Shown: positions 7,937 through 16,898 of the stretch, piece after piece | How positions within the stretch are numbered: position 1 is the stretch's first letter | Layout of the letters: every line of letters starts with the position of its first letter | Source of the DNA: CAVSUR01 sp963846005 | Lineage (GTDB): Bacteria > Actinomycetota > Actinomycetes > Streptosporangiales > Streptosporangiaceae | Assembly: GCA_963846005.1 (NCBI GenBank) | Contig: CAWJUH010000006.1 | Coordinates: 62,001-126,000 of the forward strand | DNA length: 64,000 nucleotides | Direction: 5' to 3' | The notes under the pieces: model-generated | Told to the model about the DNA's origin: nothing | Database searches by the model: none | The model's input: the letters and a program-made list of their open reading frames with translations, nothing else | Translations under genes and position numbers: made by a program

Positions 7937-8844
7937 TCGCCACAGTCGGGCTGGTGCTGCACCCGGCCCGGGACAGCGGAACGGCGGCAACGGAGATCAT
8001 GGACTGGAGCGCCGCCCGCAACGTCACCATGCTCGGCCTGCCCGGTGAGTCCGGCCGCTTCCCGGGCCCGGTGCAGACGGCCGGCCACACGGAGCTGGCC
8101 GCCCGCTCCGACCTGATCATCAGCCTCGGCGGGGACGGCACCATGCTGCGCGCGATGCGGCTGGTGTGCGGCGGCGGCCCGCCGGTGCTCGGCGTCAACC
8201 TCGGGCGGCTGGGCTTCCTGGCCGAGATCGACGTGCCCGAGCTGGCCGGCGCGCTGTCGGCCATCGACGGGCACGATTTCACCGTCGAGCCGCGGGCCGG
8301 CGTGCAGGCCGTGTTCGGCGACGAGCGCACGGTCGCGTTCAACGACATCGCGCTGGTCCGCAGTCCCGGCCACAAGAGCGCCGCCGTGGCCGTCCGGGTG
8401 GAGGACCACTCGTTCGTCCGCTACGCCGCCGACGCGGTGATCGCCGCCACCCCCACCGGGTCCACCGCCTATGCCTTCTCGGCGGGCGGCCCCATCGTCT
8501 CGCCGCGGGCCGAGGGCCTGCTGGTGATCCCGGTCGCGCCGCACTCGGCGTTCAACCGGGCGCTGTTCCTGGCCGGCGGCGAGGCGCTGGTGCTGGAGAT
8601 CCTCGCGGACAGCGGCGATCTCGTCGTCGAGGCGGACGGCCAGGTCGCGGGCCTGCTGCGGCCCGGCGACGCGGTCCAGCTGACCCTGCTGCCGGCCGTC
8701 GCGCGGGTGGTGCGCCTCGGCCGGACCACGTTCTACCAGCGGGCCCGGCGCAAGCTGCGGGTGATGGGATCGGCCGAGATCGACGGCGACGAGCCGTACC
8801 CCGGCGGGGAGCTCCCGGCGGGCGAGCTGCCTGCCCGTTCCTAG
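7927..8844 (+). CDS. NAD(+)/NADH kinase-like protein
   Basis: A protein of 305 residues with the ATP-NAD kinase signature: SLGGDGTMLRA near residue 65, NLGRLGFLAEID, FNDIALVRSP, and ATPTGSTAYAFSAGGPIVSP, the conserved nicotinamide-nucleotide site. Enzymes of this family phosphorylate NAD to NADP in the cytoplasm. It could be a second, non-housekeeping kinase, since the usual nadK neighbours (tlyA, recN) are absent. ATG 7927 lies within the last codons of the NRDE gene. The C-terminal 30 residues are a Gly/Pro/Glu-rich tail not needed for the fold. Confidence 0.88.
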   Translation: MGLIATVGLVLHPARDSGTAATEIMDWSAARNVTMLGLPGESGRFPGPVQTAGHTELAARSDLIISLGGDGTMLRAMRLVCGGGPPVLGVNLGRLGFLAEIDVPELAGALSAIDGHDFTVEPRAGVQAVFGDERTVAFNDIALVRSPGHKSAAVAVRVEDHSFVRYAADAVIAATPTGSTAYAFSAGGPIVSPRAEGLLVIPVAPHSAFNRALFLAGGEALVLEILADSGDLVVEADGQVAGLLRPGDAVQLTLLPAVARVVRLGRTTFYQRARRKLRVMGSAEIDGDEPYPGGELPAGELPARS

Positions 8845-9011
8845 TCCGGGAAGGCCCGCCCGGCGCGCGCCGGGGTCCCGTCCGCGTGATTCAGCCGTGA
8901 TAGTAGTGACATTCCCGCGTTACTAGCGTGATTCTGCCGAAAATCCTCATTCTTGCGGTGCGCCGCCGCCGCTCTCGCCACAATGTCTGCGGGCGGAGAA
9001 AGGCGGAAATC

Positions 9012-10151
9012 ATGAGACCCCGGCCATTTACTCCGAAGCGGTTCAGGCTGGCCGCCGGCCTGCCGAGCGCCGGCCTGCTCACCGCCGGCGGCCTGCTCGC
9101 CCAGATCCCCGGCGCCCGCGCGGCTGCCGCGTCGGCCACGGCCGCGCCGCAGCTGCACGTCTCGGGTAACGAGCTGGCCGATGCCAGCGGCCAGCGGGTC
9201 GTGCTGCACGGCGTCGACCGGTCCGGCGGCGAGTACATGTGCGTGGGGGGCCACGGCGTCTGGGACGGCCAGATGAACCAGGCCTCGGTGACGGCCATGA
9301 AGTCCTGGAACGTCAACGCGGTCCGCATCCCGCTGAACGAAGCGTGCTGGAACGGCGAGTCCTACGTGCCGTGGTCCTGGCGGGGCGCCCGCTACCAGAA
9401 CCAGGTCAAGAAATACGTGGCGCTGCTGGACGCAAACGGGATCACCCCGATCCTCGACCTGCACTGGACCGACGGGCAGTACACGGGCGCGGGGGCGGGC
9501 TGTACCACCACCCAGGCCAGGTGCCAGAAGCCGATGCCCGACATCGGCCAGTCGATCAGGTTCTGGACGTCGGTGGCGCAGACGTTCAAGGGCAACAACA
9601 GCGTGATCTTCGATGTGTTCAACGAGCCGTACCCGGAGCAGGCCAGCGGCGAGACGCCAGCGGCGAGCTGGAACTGCTGGGAGCACGGCGGCCGCTGCCC
9701 GGGCATCAGTTACCTGGTCGCGGGCATGCAGCCGCTGGTGAGCGCGATCCGGTCGGCCGGCGCGGGCAACGTGCTGATGCTGGGCGGGCTGGCCTGGTCC
9801 AACGACCTGACCGGGTGGCTGGCGCACGAGCCGAAGGACCCCGACCACAACCTGGTCGCGTCCTGGCATTCGTACAACTTCAACCGCTGCAGCAACACGG
9901 GCTGCTGGAACAGCCAGATCGCGCCGGTGCTGGCCAAGGTGCCGGTCATCGCGGGCGAGATCGGCGAGAACGACTGCGCCGCCGGCTACGTCGGCAACCT
10001 GACCAGCTGGATGAAGGCCCACGGCGGCAGCTACCTGGCCTGGGCCTGGAACGCCGACTTCAGCTGCTCGGCCGGGCCCGGGCTGATCACCAGCTACGAC
10101 GGCGCCCCGACCGCCTACGGCGCGGGCTACAAGGCCGACATCGCGCCCTAG
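9012..10151 (+). CDS. Secreted glycoside hydrolase family 5 (cellulase-type endoglucanase)
   Basis: A protein of 379 residues. A Sec signal peptide covers about residues 1-40 (basic start, LAAGLPSAGLLTAGGLL core, AxA site). The mature part opens LHVSGNELADASGQRVVLHGVDRSG, as in GH5 catalytic domains. The general acid is in FDVFNEPYPE and the nucleophile in VIAGEIGEND. No carbohydrate-binding module or membrane anchor is present, so it should be a soluble secreted beta-1,4-glucanase or mannanase. Start ATG 9012 follows AAAGG. Its stop overlaps that of the convergent membrane-protein gene in a shared CTAG. The convergent GT2 pair makes a role in polysaccharide editing possible. Confidence 0.92.
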   Translation: MRPRPFTPKRFRLAAGLPSAGLLTAGGLLAQIPGARAAAASATAAPQLHVSGNELADASGQRVVLHGVDRSGGEYMCVGGHGVWDGQMNQASVTAMKSWNVNAVRIPLNEACWNGESYVPWSWRGARYQNQVKKYVALLDANGITPILDLHWTDGQYTGAGAGCTTTQARCQKPMPDIGQSIRFWTSVAQTFKGNNSVIFDVFNEPYPEQASGETPAASWNCWEHGGRCPGISYLVAGMQPLVSAIRSAGAGNVLMLGGLAWSNDLTGWLAHEPKDPDHNLVASWHSYNFNRCSNTGCWNSQIAPVLAKVPVIAGEIGENDCAAGYVGNLTSWMKAHGGSYLAWAWNADFSCSAGPGLITSYDGAPTAYGAGYKADIAP

Positions 10152-11302
10152 CCGGCCACCGCGTGCCACCACGCGATGAAGCCCGGTGACGTCGGCGCCC
10201 ACCAGATGGCCAGCGCCAGCTGCGCGACCGCCGCGCCGGCCAGCAGCCAGCGCAGCCGCGCCGACCGGCGGGCCCGCCGCGAGTGCGTGATCATGGTCAG
10301 CGAGAGCAGGGTGAACATGAAGTAGGCGGTGACGGCGCTATAGGCGAAGCCGAGCCACAGCGCCGTCACCAGCGCGACCACCGGGAAGGCCAGGCCGAGG
10401 GCGGCCACCGGCCGGCGCCGGAACAGGGCCCAGCCGGCCAGCAGGTACAGCGGCACGTGGACCAGGTCGGTCAGCCCGGTGAGCGCCGCATGGCCCAATG
10501 CCGGCCAGATCCCGCTGCGGAAGGCCAGCACATGCGCGGCCGGCGAGTAGTGCAGCGAGCCGGGAAAGGTGCCGGAGAACCGCCAGACCAGGAAGGCCCA
10601 GCTCGCGGCCACGGCCATGATCGGGAAGAACAGCACCGCCCCGATGCTGGCCGTGGCCAGGCTGTCATCCTGGTAGCGGATGTGGCTGATCAGCGGGGCG
10701 AACAGGACCATCACCGTGCCGTACATCAGCGCCCCCGGATCGGCGCAGTACGACAGGCCGAGCGCGATGCCGGCCGTGAACCCGCCGTCGGTCTCGCCGT
10801 AGGCGGCGAACCTGATGAACCCGTCCAGGGCAACGGCCAGGAAGGTCAGGCCGATCACGGTGGTCAGCAGCTGCGAGGCGGCGTACCACATAGCGGGCAC
10901 CGCGACCAGCGGCAGCAGCAGCACGGCCACGACCGTCACCGGCAGCCGCCGGGTGAGCCGTACGCCGACGTAGGTGAGCGCGGCGCCCGAGCAGAGGCAG
11001 GTGAAGACGGCCAGGCCCAGCTGGCCGCCCGGCAGGATCACCGCGAGCAGCACCGGCAGCGGCGGGTAGGCGTACTTCAGGCCGCCGAGCTGGATGCCGC
11101 CGGCCGCGGTCAGCGCCGCCCGGTGCTCGATGAAGGCCAGGCCGCGCTGGCTGTATCCCTGCCGGTAGGCCCAGTAGGCCAGGGCGATGAGCGGCAGCGA
11201 CGACAGCAGCCAGGCTGCTGACCGCCACCGCAGCCCGGATCCGGCGCTAGTCGGCCGGCTGGTCGGCAGCGGCCGGGCAGGCCGCAAGAGAACTGATGCC
11301 AT
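10148..11302 (-). CDS. Polytopic membrane protein coupled to the GT2 gene
   Basis: A protein of 384 residues with about nine to ten hydrophobic helices, rich in aromatic residues. It has no soluble domain and no motif I recognise; the arrangement resembles GT-C-like or polymer-export membrane proteins. The start ATG 11302, with GGAG 10 bases before it, lies 56 bases inside the 3' end of the GT2 gene, so translation of the two is linked. Probably it helps assemble or transport the GT2 product. That is inference from the overlap only. Confidence 0.75.
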   Translation of the reverse strand: MASVLLRPARPLPTSRPTSAGSGLRWRSAAWLLSSLPLIALAYWAYRQGYSQRGLAFIEHRAALTAAGGIQLGGLKYAYPPLPVLLAVILPGGQLGLAVFTCLCSGAALTYVGVRLTRRLPVTVVAVLLLPLVAVPAMWYAASQLLTTVIGLTFLAVALDGFIRFAAYGETDGGFTAGIALGLSYCADPGALMYGTVMVLFAPLISHIRYQDDSLATASIGAVLFFPIMAVAASWAFLVWRFSGTFPGSLHYSPAAHVLAFRSGIWPALGHAALTGLTDLVHVPLYLLAGWALFRRRPVAALGLAFPVVALVTALWLGFAYSAVTAYFMFTLLSLTMITHSRRARRSARLRWLLAGAAVAQLALAIWWAPTSPGFIAWWHAVAG

Positions 11303-13136
11303 GAACGGTCTTCTCCCAGTAGTGCGGCCGGGTGATCAGCTGCCACAGCGCCTTGTAGGACGCGATCGAGTGCAAGATCCAGTAGACCGGGTTGAGCAGC
11401 GACCACAGCACCAGCCGGTACCGCTGCCGCTTGAACGCGCCCATCATGCAGACGTAGATCATCAGAGCGTTCCCGGCCACCAGGTTCACCAGCCCGACCC
11501 ACAGCACCCAGCCCGGGAACAGCTCGGAGTACAGGTGCGAGGGCACCAGCAGCGACATCACGAACAGCGCGTACAGCGGCAGCACGAACAAGAAGGTGAG
11601 CGGGGTCCCGGCGATCAGCAGCATGAAGCCCAGCGTCTGGCGCAGCCCGGCGCTGCGCACCAGGGCGACCGGGCGGCGGGTGTGCACCAGCACGGTCTGC
11701 ATGTAGCCCTTGATCCACCGGGACCGCTGCCGGATCCAGTTGTAGGGCGACCGGTTGGCCTCCTCGTAGGTGGTGCTGTTCACCACGCCGACGGTGTAGC
11801 CGAGGGCGGAAGCGCGGATGCCGAGGTCGGCGTCCTCGGTGACGTTGAACGGGTCCCAGCCGCCGAGCTGGCGCAGCGCCTCGGTGCGGAAGTGGTTGGA
11901 CGTGCCGCCGAGCGGGATCGGCAGCCGCAGCGCGTCCAGGCCGGGCAGCATGTAGTCGAACCAGAACGAGTACTCGGCGGTGAACATCCGGGTGAGGAAG
12001 TTCTCGTACACGTTCCAGTAGTTGAGCGCGGCCTGGACGCACACCATCTGAGGGCCGCCGCGCTCGAAGGCGACGACCACCTTCTTGAGCTGGTCGGGAT
12101 CCGGCTTGTCCTCGGCGTCGTAGATGACCAGGTAGTCGCCCCGGGCGAAGAACAGGCCGACGTTGCACGCCTTCGGCTTGGTCTGCGGCGGGCAGGCCGG
12201 GATGATGACGAGGTTCATCCACTGCGGCAGCCCGGCGGCCTTGGCCGCCTCGATTGTCCCGGTGTCGTCCTCCTCCAGGAGCAGCAGCACCTCAAGCTTG
12301 TCCGCCGGGTAGTCGAGGTCGGCCAGGTTCGTGATCAGGTCCTTGATCACGTTGGCCTCGCGGTACATCGGCGCGAGCACGGTGAACGACGGCAGCTCGT
12401 CGTCCCGCAGCGCGGCCACGTCCTCCGCGGTGACCCCCTGGTGCCGCTCGCGCCGGGCGCCGGCCATGCAGACGACGAACTTGAACGCGACCCCGGCCAG
12501 GAACACCAGGCCGATGGCCACGGTCATGGCCTGCACGGCCGTGCGCGGCGTCCATACGAAGGCGGCGATCACCGCCGCGAGCAGCACGAAGACCCCGATC
12601 CGCTGGCTGGTGAACAGCGCCCGCCGGGCCGACTGGCTCTCGGCCCGGCGCCACAGGCCGAGCGCGGCCCGGTCCAGGATCACGTCGCGCAGCGCGCGCT
12701 GCAGCGCGTAGCGGATGTCCCAGTCGGTAGTGATGTGGTAGCGCACCGGGCCGCCGACGGCCCGCTCCAGCGAGGCGATCACCTCGGGGGTCGGGGCGAG
12801 CGGGCCTGCGACCAGGGTCTGCCCGCCCGGCAGGGCGCGCACCGGCACCCAGCGTTCCTTGATCAGTACGTCCGGGTCCAGCCCGGCCAGCAGCTCGCCG
12901 TCCAGTGGCTCGGCCACCAGGTCGACGTAGGGGGCGTCCCAGATGTCGCCCAGTACCTTGTGCAGGTCAAGGCGGTGCACCAGGCCGGCTGAGATGAGGA
13001 TGACGCACAGCGGCGAGCCGGTGCGAGCCTGGGCGGCCAGCGCCCAGTCCCGCTCGCTGGCCGTGAGAACGTCGCGCTCGACCAGAATGTCGCCGATCGT
13101 GGCGTCAGTCAGGTCACGCTGGATAGCAGTGGTCAC
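11247..13136 (-). CDS. Membrane glycosyltransferase family 2 with N-terminal MshEN-like domain
   Basis: A protein of 629 residues. Residues 10-150 resemble an MshEN (GspE N-terminal) domain: TIGDILVERDVLTAS, then DWALAAQARTGSPL and GLVHRLDLHKVL. MshEN domains bind cyclic di-GMP in MshE and NfrB. Two membrane helices (about 180-195 and 203-222) precede a processive GT2 domain with FTVLAPMYREANVI, the D-A-E-D metal site at 340-343, TED at 433-435 and Q-R-S-R-W at 470-474, the cellulose-synthase-type catalytic set. Further helices close the protein. It should polymerise and extrude a beta-linked polysaccharide under second-messenger control. In NfrB the MshEN domain lies at the other end. The start is GTG 13136. 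Confidence 0.88.
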   Translation of the reverse strand: MTTAIQRDLTDATIGDILVERDVLTASERDWALAAQARTGSPLCVILISAGLVHRLDLHKVLGDIWDAPYVDLVAEPLDGELLAGLDPDVLIKERWVPVRALPGGQTLVAGPLAPTPEVIASLERAVGGPVRYHITTDWDIRYALQRALRDVILDRAALGLWRRAESQSARRALFTSQRIGVFVLLAAVIAAFVWTPRTAVQAMTVAIGLVFLAGVAFKFVVCMAGARRERHQGVTAEDVAALRDDELPSFTVLAPMYREANVIKDLITNLADLDYPADKLEVLLLLEEDDTGTIEAAKAAGLPQWMNLVIIPACPPQTKPKACNVGLFFARGDYLVIYDAEDKPDPDQLKKVVVAFERGGPQMVCVQAALNYWNVYENFLTRMFTAEYSFWFDYMLPGLDALRLPIPLGGTSNHFRTEALRQLGGWDPFNVTEDADLGIRASALGYTVGVVNSTTYEEANRSPYNWIRQRSRWIKGYMQTVLVHTRRPVALVRSAGLRQTLGFMLLIAGTPLTFLFVLPLYALFVMSLLVPSHLYSELFPGWVLWVGLVNLVAGNALMIYVCMMGAFKRQRYRLVLWSLLNPVYWILHSIASYKALWQLITRPHYWEKTVHGISSLAACPAAADQPAD

Positions 13137-13148
13137 TCCAGCATTGAT

Positions 13149-13179
13149 TACCCAAAGTAGCTATTGGTAACCTTGGGTA
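13149..13179. repeat. Inverted repeat between the sirtuin and GT2 genes
   Basis: TACCCAA (13149-13155) and TTGGGTA (13173-13179) flank 17 bases covering the sirtuin stop codon, just upstream of the GT2 start. It could be an operator for the GT2 operon or a weak hairpin. Confidence 0.3.
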
Positions 13180-14069
13180 GTTATGGCGTTCAGCAGGGCG
13201 GTGAGCGCGGCGCCGAGCGGCGCGTCGAGGATCAGCCCGGCCAGCTGGTCACCCCGAGTCGGCCCCTGGTTGATAATCGCGACCGGGATCTGGTGCTGAG
13301 CTGCATGCCGGACGAACCGAAGCCCCGACATCACCGTCAGCGACGACCCGAGAACCAGCAGCGCGCTCGCGCCCGCCACCAGCTCGTAGCACTGCTGCAC
13401 CCGCGGCCACGGGACGTTCTCGCCGAAGAACACCACGTCCGGCTTGAGCAGGCCGCCGCAGCGCCGGCAGTCCGCGACCGTGAACCGCCCGGTGCCGGCG
13501 TCGGCCAGCACCGCGTCACCGTCGGGGTTCATCGCCCGCACCGGGGCCGCCCAGCCGGGGTTGGCCGCGGTCAGCCGCTGCTCCAGTTCGCGCCGGGTCG
13601 TCCGCTCGCCGCAGCTCAGGCACATCACCCGGTGCAGGCTGCCGTGCAGCTCGGTCACCTGCCGCGCGCCGCCCGCCTGGTGCAGCCCGTCCACGTTCTG
13701 GGTGATGATCCCGGCCAGCAGCCCGCGCCGCTCCAGCCCGGCCACGCAGCGGTGGCCGGCGTTCGGCGCCGCCGCCGCCATCCGCGGCCAGCCCAGATGG
13801 CTGCGCGCCCAGTACCGCTGCCGCGCCGCCGGGCCGCCGGTGAAGGCCTGGTAGGTCATCGGCTCGGCCCGGCGGGCCAGCCCGGTCGGCCCGCGGTAGT
13901 CCGGGATGCCCGACTCGGTGGACAGGCCCGCGCCGCTGAGTACCGCCACGTTCCCGGCCGCCACCAGGTCCGCCAGCGCGCCGGCCCGCGGATCCCGGCC
14001 GGCCCCCAGCGCGCTGCCGCTGACCGTGATCGCGCCGGGGCTGATCGCGCTGCCCGCCGGGTGACTCAC
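13161..14069 (-). CDS. Sir2-family NAD-dependent protein deacylase (sirtuin)
   Basis: A protein of 302 residues. The NAD site reads VLSGAGLSTESGIPDYRG, then TQNVDGLHQAG and the catalytic-His region TELHGSLHRVMC. The structural zinc is held by C-x-x-C (CLSCG) and, 50 residues later, CRRCGG. GSSLTVMSG is the adenine-side loop. It removes acyl groups from lysines using NAD, in the cytoplasm. GTG 14069 is preferred; the open frame further upstream is only Pro/Arg-rich noise. It lies directly upstream of the GT2 operon in the same direction, 24 bases away. Confidence 0.92.
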   Translation of the reverse strand: MSHPAGSAISPGAITVSGSALGAGRDPRAGALADLVAAGNVAVLSGAGLSTESGIPDYRGPTGLARRAEPMTYQAFTGGPAARQRYWARSHLGWPRMAAAAPNAGHRCVAGLERRGLLAGIITQNVDGLHQAGGARQVTELHGSLHRVMCLSCGERTTRRELEQRLTAANPGWAAPVRAMNPDGDAVLADAGTGRFTVADCRRCGGLLKPDVVFFGENVPWPRVQQCYELVAGASALLVLGSSLTVMSGLRFVRHAAQHQIPVAIINQGPTRGDQLAGLILDAPLGAALTALLNAITTQGYQ

Positions 14070-14225
14070 CCTTCCATGCTGCCCGATGGCCGGGGCTGCC
14101 CGGCCGCTGCCCCGCCGCGGGGCGGGTGCGGGCGGGCGCGGGGCGGCCGGAGGACCGGCCCGGGGCCGGGGCGCTGGGGCGCGGCCGTAGGGTAGCGGGA
14201 TCAGCACCGACGAGAAGGGACGCCG

Positions 14226-14573
14226 ATGGACTCCGACCGGGCCAGGAAGCTGCTGCTCGACGAGCGGGAGGACGTGGTCAAGCTGCTGGCCGGCACCGAG
14301 GTGGCGGCGGTGGAGGACCGCGAGGAGGAGAACGAGCCCGGCGACTACGCCGACGCCGCCCAGCCGCTGACTGCCCAGGGCATGGACGACGCGGTCGCCG
14401 GCACGCTGCGGGACCGGCTCGCCGCCCTGGACCGGGCGCTGGCGCGGCTGGACGACGGCACCTACGGCAAGTCCGTCCGCAGCGGCCAGCCGATCCCCGG
14501 CGCGCGGCTGGAGGCCGACCCGGCGGCCGAGCTCACCGTCGAGGAGGCCAGGCAGCAGCAGTCCGGCGGCTAA
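14226..14573 (+). CDS. DksA/TraR-like protein without zinc-finger cysteines
   Basis: A protein of 115 residues: a long charged coiled-coil hairpin (residues 1-75), then the DksA/TraR finger region GTYGKSVRSGQPIPGARLEA. All four zinc cysteines are replaced, the first pair by Ser. Cys-less members of this family are common in actinobacteria. DksA proteins enter the RNA polymerase secondary channel. Whether this one does is not known, and no acidic pair at the coiled-coil tip is obvious. AAGGGA precedes ATG 14226. Confidence 0.85.
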   Translation: MDSDRARKLLLDEREDVVKLLAGTEVAAVEDREEENEPGDYADAAQPLTAQGMDDAVAGTLRDRLAALDRALARLDDGTYGKSVRSGQPIPGARLEADPAAELTVEEARQQQSGG

Positions 14574-14615
14574 CCCGGCGCCGCCGGCGCTGGCGCCCGC
14601 GGCCGGGCGCGCGGG

Positions 14616-15797
14616 TCACATCGAGTTGGCCCGCACCGGCGCCTCGCCGGTGCCGGTGATCGCGGGCCGGGCCGCGCTGAACGCCTCGACGGCGAACCGG
14701 CTCGTGCCGTCAAGGGCCAGCTCGGCCAGGATCCGGCCGAGCAGCGCCGCGAACTTGCCCGCGTGCCCGGCCCCGGCGCACACCAGCACCCGCTGCGACC
14801 CCGGTACGTAGTCGGCGATGAAGTCCCGGTCCGGCGGGAAGTCGTAGCAGCAGGTCCTGGTGTACAGCTCCGGGCCCGCCGCGCCGGGCAGATGCCGGTC
14901 CAGGAATTCGCGCACCCGCCGGACCCGCTCCTCGTCGCGCTGGCCGGTCCTGGTCTGCGGGGTGACCACCGGCCCGGCGCCGTCGATGCCGATCTTGGTC
15001 GCGACCTCGCCGTAGACCGGGAAGCCGTAGTACAGGCCGTCGTGGGCGATGTAGCCGTACACGCCGAACCGGTCCGGGGTGAAGTCGCGCACGTGCGGGG
15101 TGGCGAAGTAGGTCACCTGCTCCTCGGTCAGCGTGATGGGCAGCTCGGCGCCGAGCATGGCCAGCAGCAGCGGGTTCCAGGCCCCGCCGGCCAGCACCAC
15201 CCGCGCCGCGGTGTACTGCTCGCCGCCCGCGGTGACCGTGACCCCGGCGGAGGTCTCCGCCAGTGCGGTGACCGGAGCCTGGTCGGTCACCGCGGCGCCG
15301 CGCTCGCGGGCCAGCGCCAGGTGCGCGGCGGTGCCGCGGCGGATGTCGAGGATCCCCGATTCGGGGTCGTGCAGCGCGACATGCGGGCCCGCTAGCCGCC
15401 ACTGCGGCCAGCGCCGCATCACCTCGGCCTCGGTGAGCTGCTCGAACGGCAGCCTGGCCGCATTCATCGCGGCCGCCGCGTCGGCCACGTAGGCCGCGCC
15501 GGTGCCGCCTTCCGGGGCCAGGATCAGCCCGCCGGTGCGGTGCACCAGGGTCAGCCCGGTGCCGCGCTCGGCCACGTTCCAGCTCTGGTAGGCGGCCGGG
15601 GTCAGCGCGGTGTACTCGGGCCGGCTGTAGGCGTGCCGGATGACCCGGGAATGGTCCTCCGACGCGCCCCGGGCGTGCCCGTGCCGGTACTGCTCCAGCG
15701 CCAGCACGCCGTCGCCAAGCGGCCGGCTGAGCCAGTACGCGGTCGCGGCGCCGACTGCCCCGCAGCCGATCACGATCGCCCGGTACTGCCGTGTCAT
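14616..15797 (-). CDS. FAD-dependent N-methyl amino acid oxidase (MTOX / monomeric sarcosine oxidase family)
   Basis: A protein of 394 residues. A Rossmann dinucleotide site lies at the N-terminus (AIVIGCGAVGAATAYWLS). ASEDHSRVIRHAYSRPEYT is typical of N-methyltryptophan oxidase/sarcosine oxidase. TRTCCYDFPPDRDFIADY holds the Cys that links covalently to FAD in this family, and AGAGHAGKFA is the C-terminal FAD site. It would oxidatively demethylate an N-methyl amino acid to yield formaldehyde and hydrogen peroxide. ATG 15797 has GGAG 7 bases upstream. The nearby Rieske oxygenase also belongs to a family of N-demethylating enzymes. Confidence 0.9.
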   Translation of the reverse strand: MTRQYRAIVIGCGAVGAATAYWLSRPLGDGVLALEQYRHGHARGASEDHSRVIRHAYSRPEYTALTPAAYQSWNVAERGTGLTLVHRTGGLILAPEGGTGAAYVADAAAAMNAARLPFEQLTEAEVMRRWPQWRLAGPHVALHDPESGILDIRRGTAAHLALARERGAAVTDQAPVTALAETSAGVTVTAGGEQYTAARVVLAGGAWNPLLLAMLGAELPITLTEEQVTYFATPHVRDFTPDRFGVYGYIAHDGLYYGFPVYGEVATKIGIDGAGPVVTPQTRTGQRDEERVRRVREFLDRHLPGAAGPELYTRTCCYDFPPDRDFIADYVPGSQRVLVCAGAGHAGKFAALLGRILAELALDGTSRFAVEAFSAARPAITGTGEAPVRANSM

Positions 15798-15915
15798 GAC
15801 CACGCTCCTCGCGCCAGGGCCCCGCCGGGGTTCGCGCCCGGCAGGGCCCTTGCTGCTGTCGCGGCGCGCACGCCGGCGGCTGTCCCCGGCCCGCGGCCGG
15901 GGACAGCGCTACCGG

Positions 15916-16755
15916 CTACGAACTGCGCTTCCAGGTCACGCTGAACCCGGTGCCGCCCGAGTTGAGCGCGCCCGGCTGGGCCTTGACCTGGTTGCTGCTG
16001 TTGACCATGGTGATCTCGTCGTCGGGGAACGTCTTGATGGTGCCCGACTTGGTGGTCGTCGACACCGCGGCCCCGGAGGTGCTCCAGGTGCCGAAGTTCG
16101 ACAGCGGGTAGATGCCGTTCGAGCCGCTCGGCGCCTCGGCGATCCACTCGGCGCTGGTGTCCTTGCACGCCGACGCCGAGCAGGTGAAGGTCTTGGTGAA
16201 GCTGTCGGCCTTCTCGGTGCTGTCGGTCACCGTCACCGTGTACTTGGTGCCCGAGCGGGTCACCGTGGAGGTGAACTTGTCGCCGGGCTTGATCGTGTGC
16301 ACGGTCTGCACCGAGTTGGCGGGGTAATGCTCCCACCAGTCCCAGTAGTAGGCCGTGCCGCCCGAGCACTCGGCGATCGTGCCGTCCTGCTCCACCGAGC
16401 CGGAGGTGAAGCCGTCGATGCCGACCCAGAACGCGGCCAGGCTCGTGGTGGACGTGCACTTCACCGAGGGCTCGGTCCACGAGCTGGTCACCTTGCTGTA
16501 CCCACTGCCGGTGTCGGCGTAGCCGGACCAGTTCCCGGACTTGACCTGCGTCAGTCCCTTGACCCGCGACGACCCGCCGAGCAGGTGCCGGGACGTGCCG
16601 GGCACGGTCACGTGCGACACCAGCGCCCTGGCCGCCGCCTCGCGCTGGGCCGCGCCGGGATGCGTCCCCGCGCTCGCTGCCGCGGCGCCGCCGAGCGCCA
16701 TGACGGCCGCGGCCAGCAACGAGCCGCCCGCTAGCATGCTGCGCCGAAATTGCAT
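15916..16755 (-). CDS. Secreted G1-family (eqolisin) glutamic endopeptidase
   Basis: A protein of 279 residues. The signal peptide is residues 1-29 (MLAGGSLLAAAVMALGGAAA core, ASA-G cleavage). A propeptide of about 35 residues follows, then the beta-sandwich catalytic domain. The dyad is visible as Gln in GSVEQDGT and Glu in SAEWIAEAP, with the NWSGYADTG start that marks the family. Eqolisins work at strongly acidic pH and are mostly fungal, with scattered members in soil actinobacteria and Acidobacteria. This points to an acidic habitat. It is a single-gene unit. Confidence 0.92.
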   Translation of the reverse strand: MQFRRSMLAGGSLLAAAVMALGGAAAASAGTHPGAAQREAAARALVSHVTVPGTSRHLLGGSSRVKGLTQVKSGNWSGYADTGSGYSKVTSSWTEPSVKCTSTTSLAAFWVGIDGFTSGSVEQDGTIAECSGGTAYYWDWWEHYPANSVQTVHTIKPGDKFTSTVTRSGTKYTVTVTDSTEKADSFTKTFTCSASACKDTSAEWIAEAPSGSNGIYPLSNFGTWSTSGAAVSTTTKSGTIKTFPDDEITMVNSSNQVKAQPGALNSGGTGFSVTWKRSS

Positions 16756-16898
16756 GAGCCACCAACCCCCCAGATCCGGAAGACCGCGCCGTTATCGCGA
16801 TCTTGATGCGCGCCCACGCTACGCCCGGGGTGATGAACACGACAAGACTTGAAATTTGCCCATTCCTGCGCAATAGGGCCGGTCACGCGGCCAGCCGG

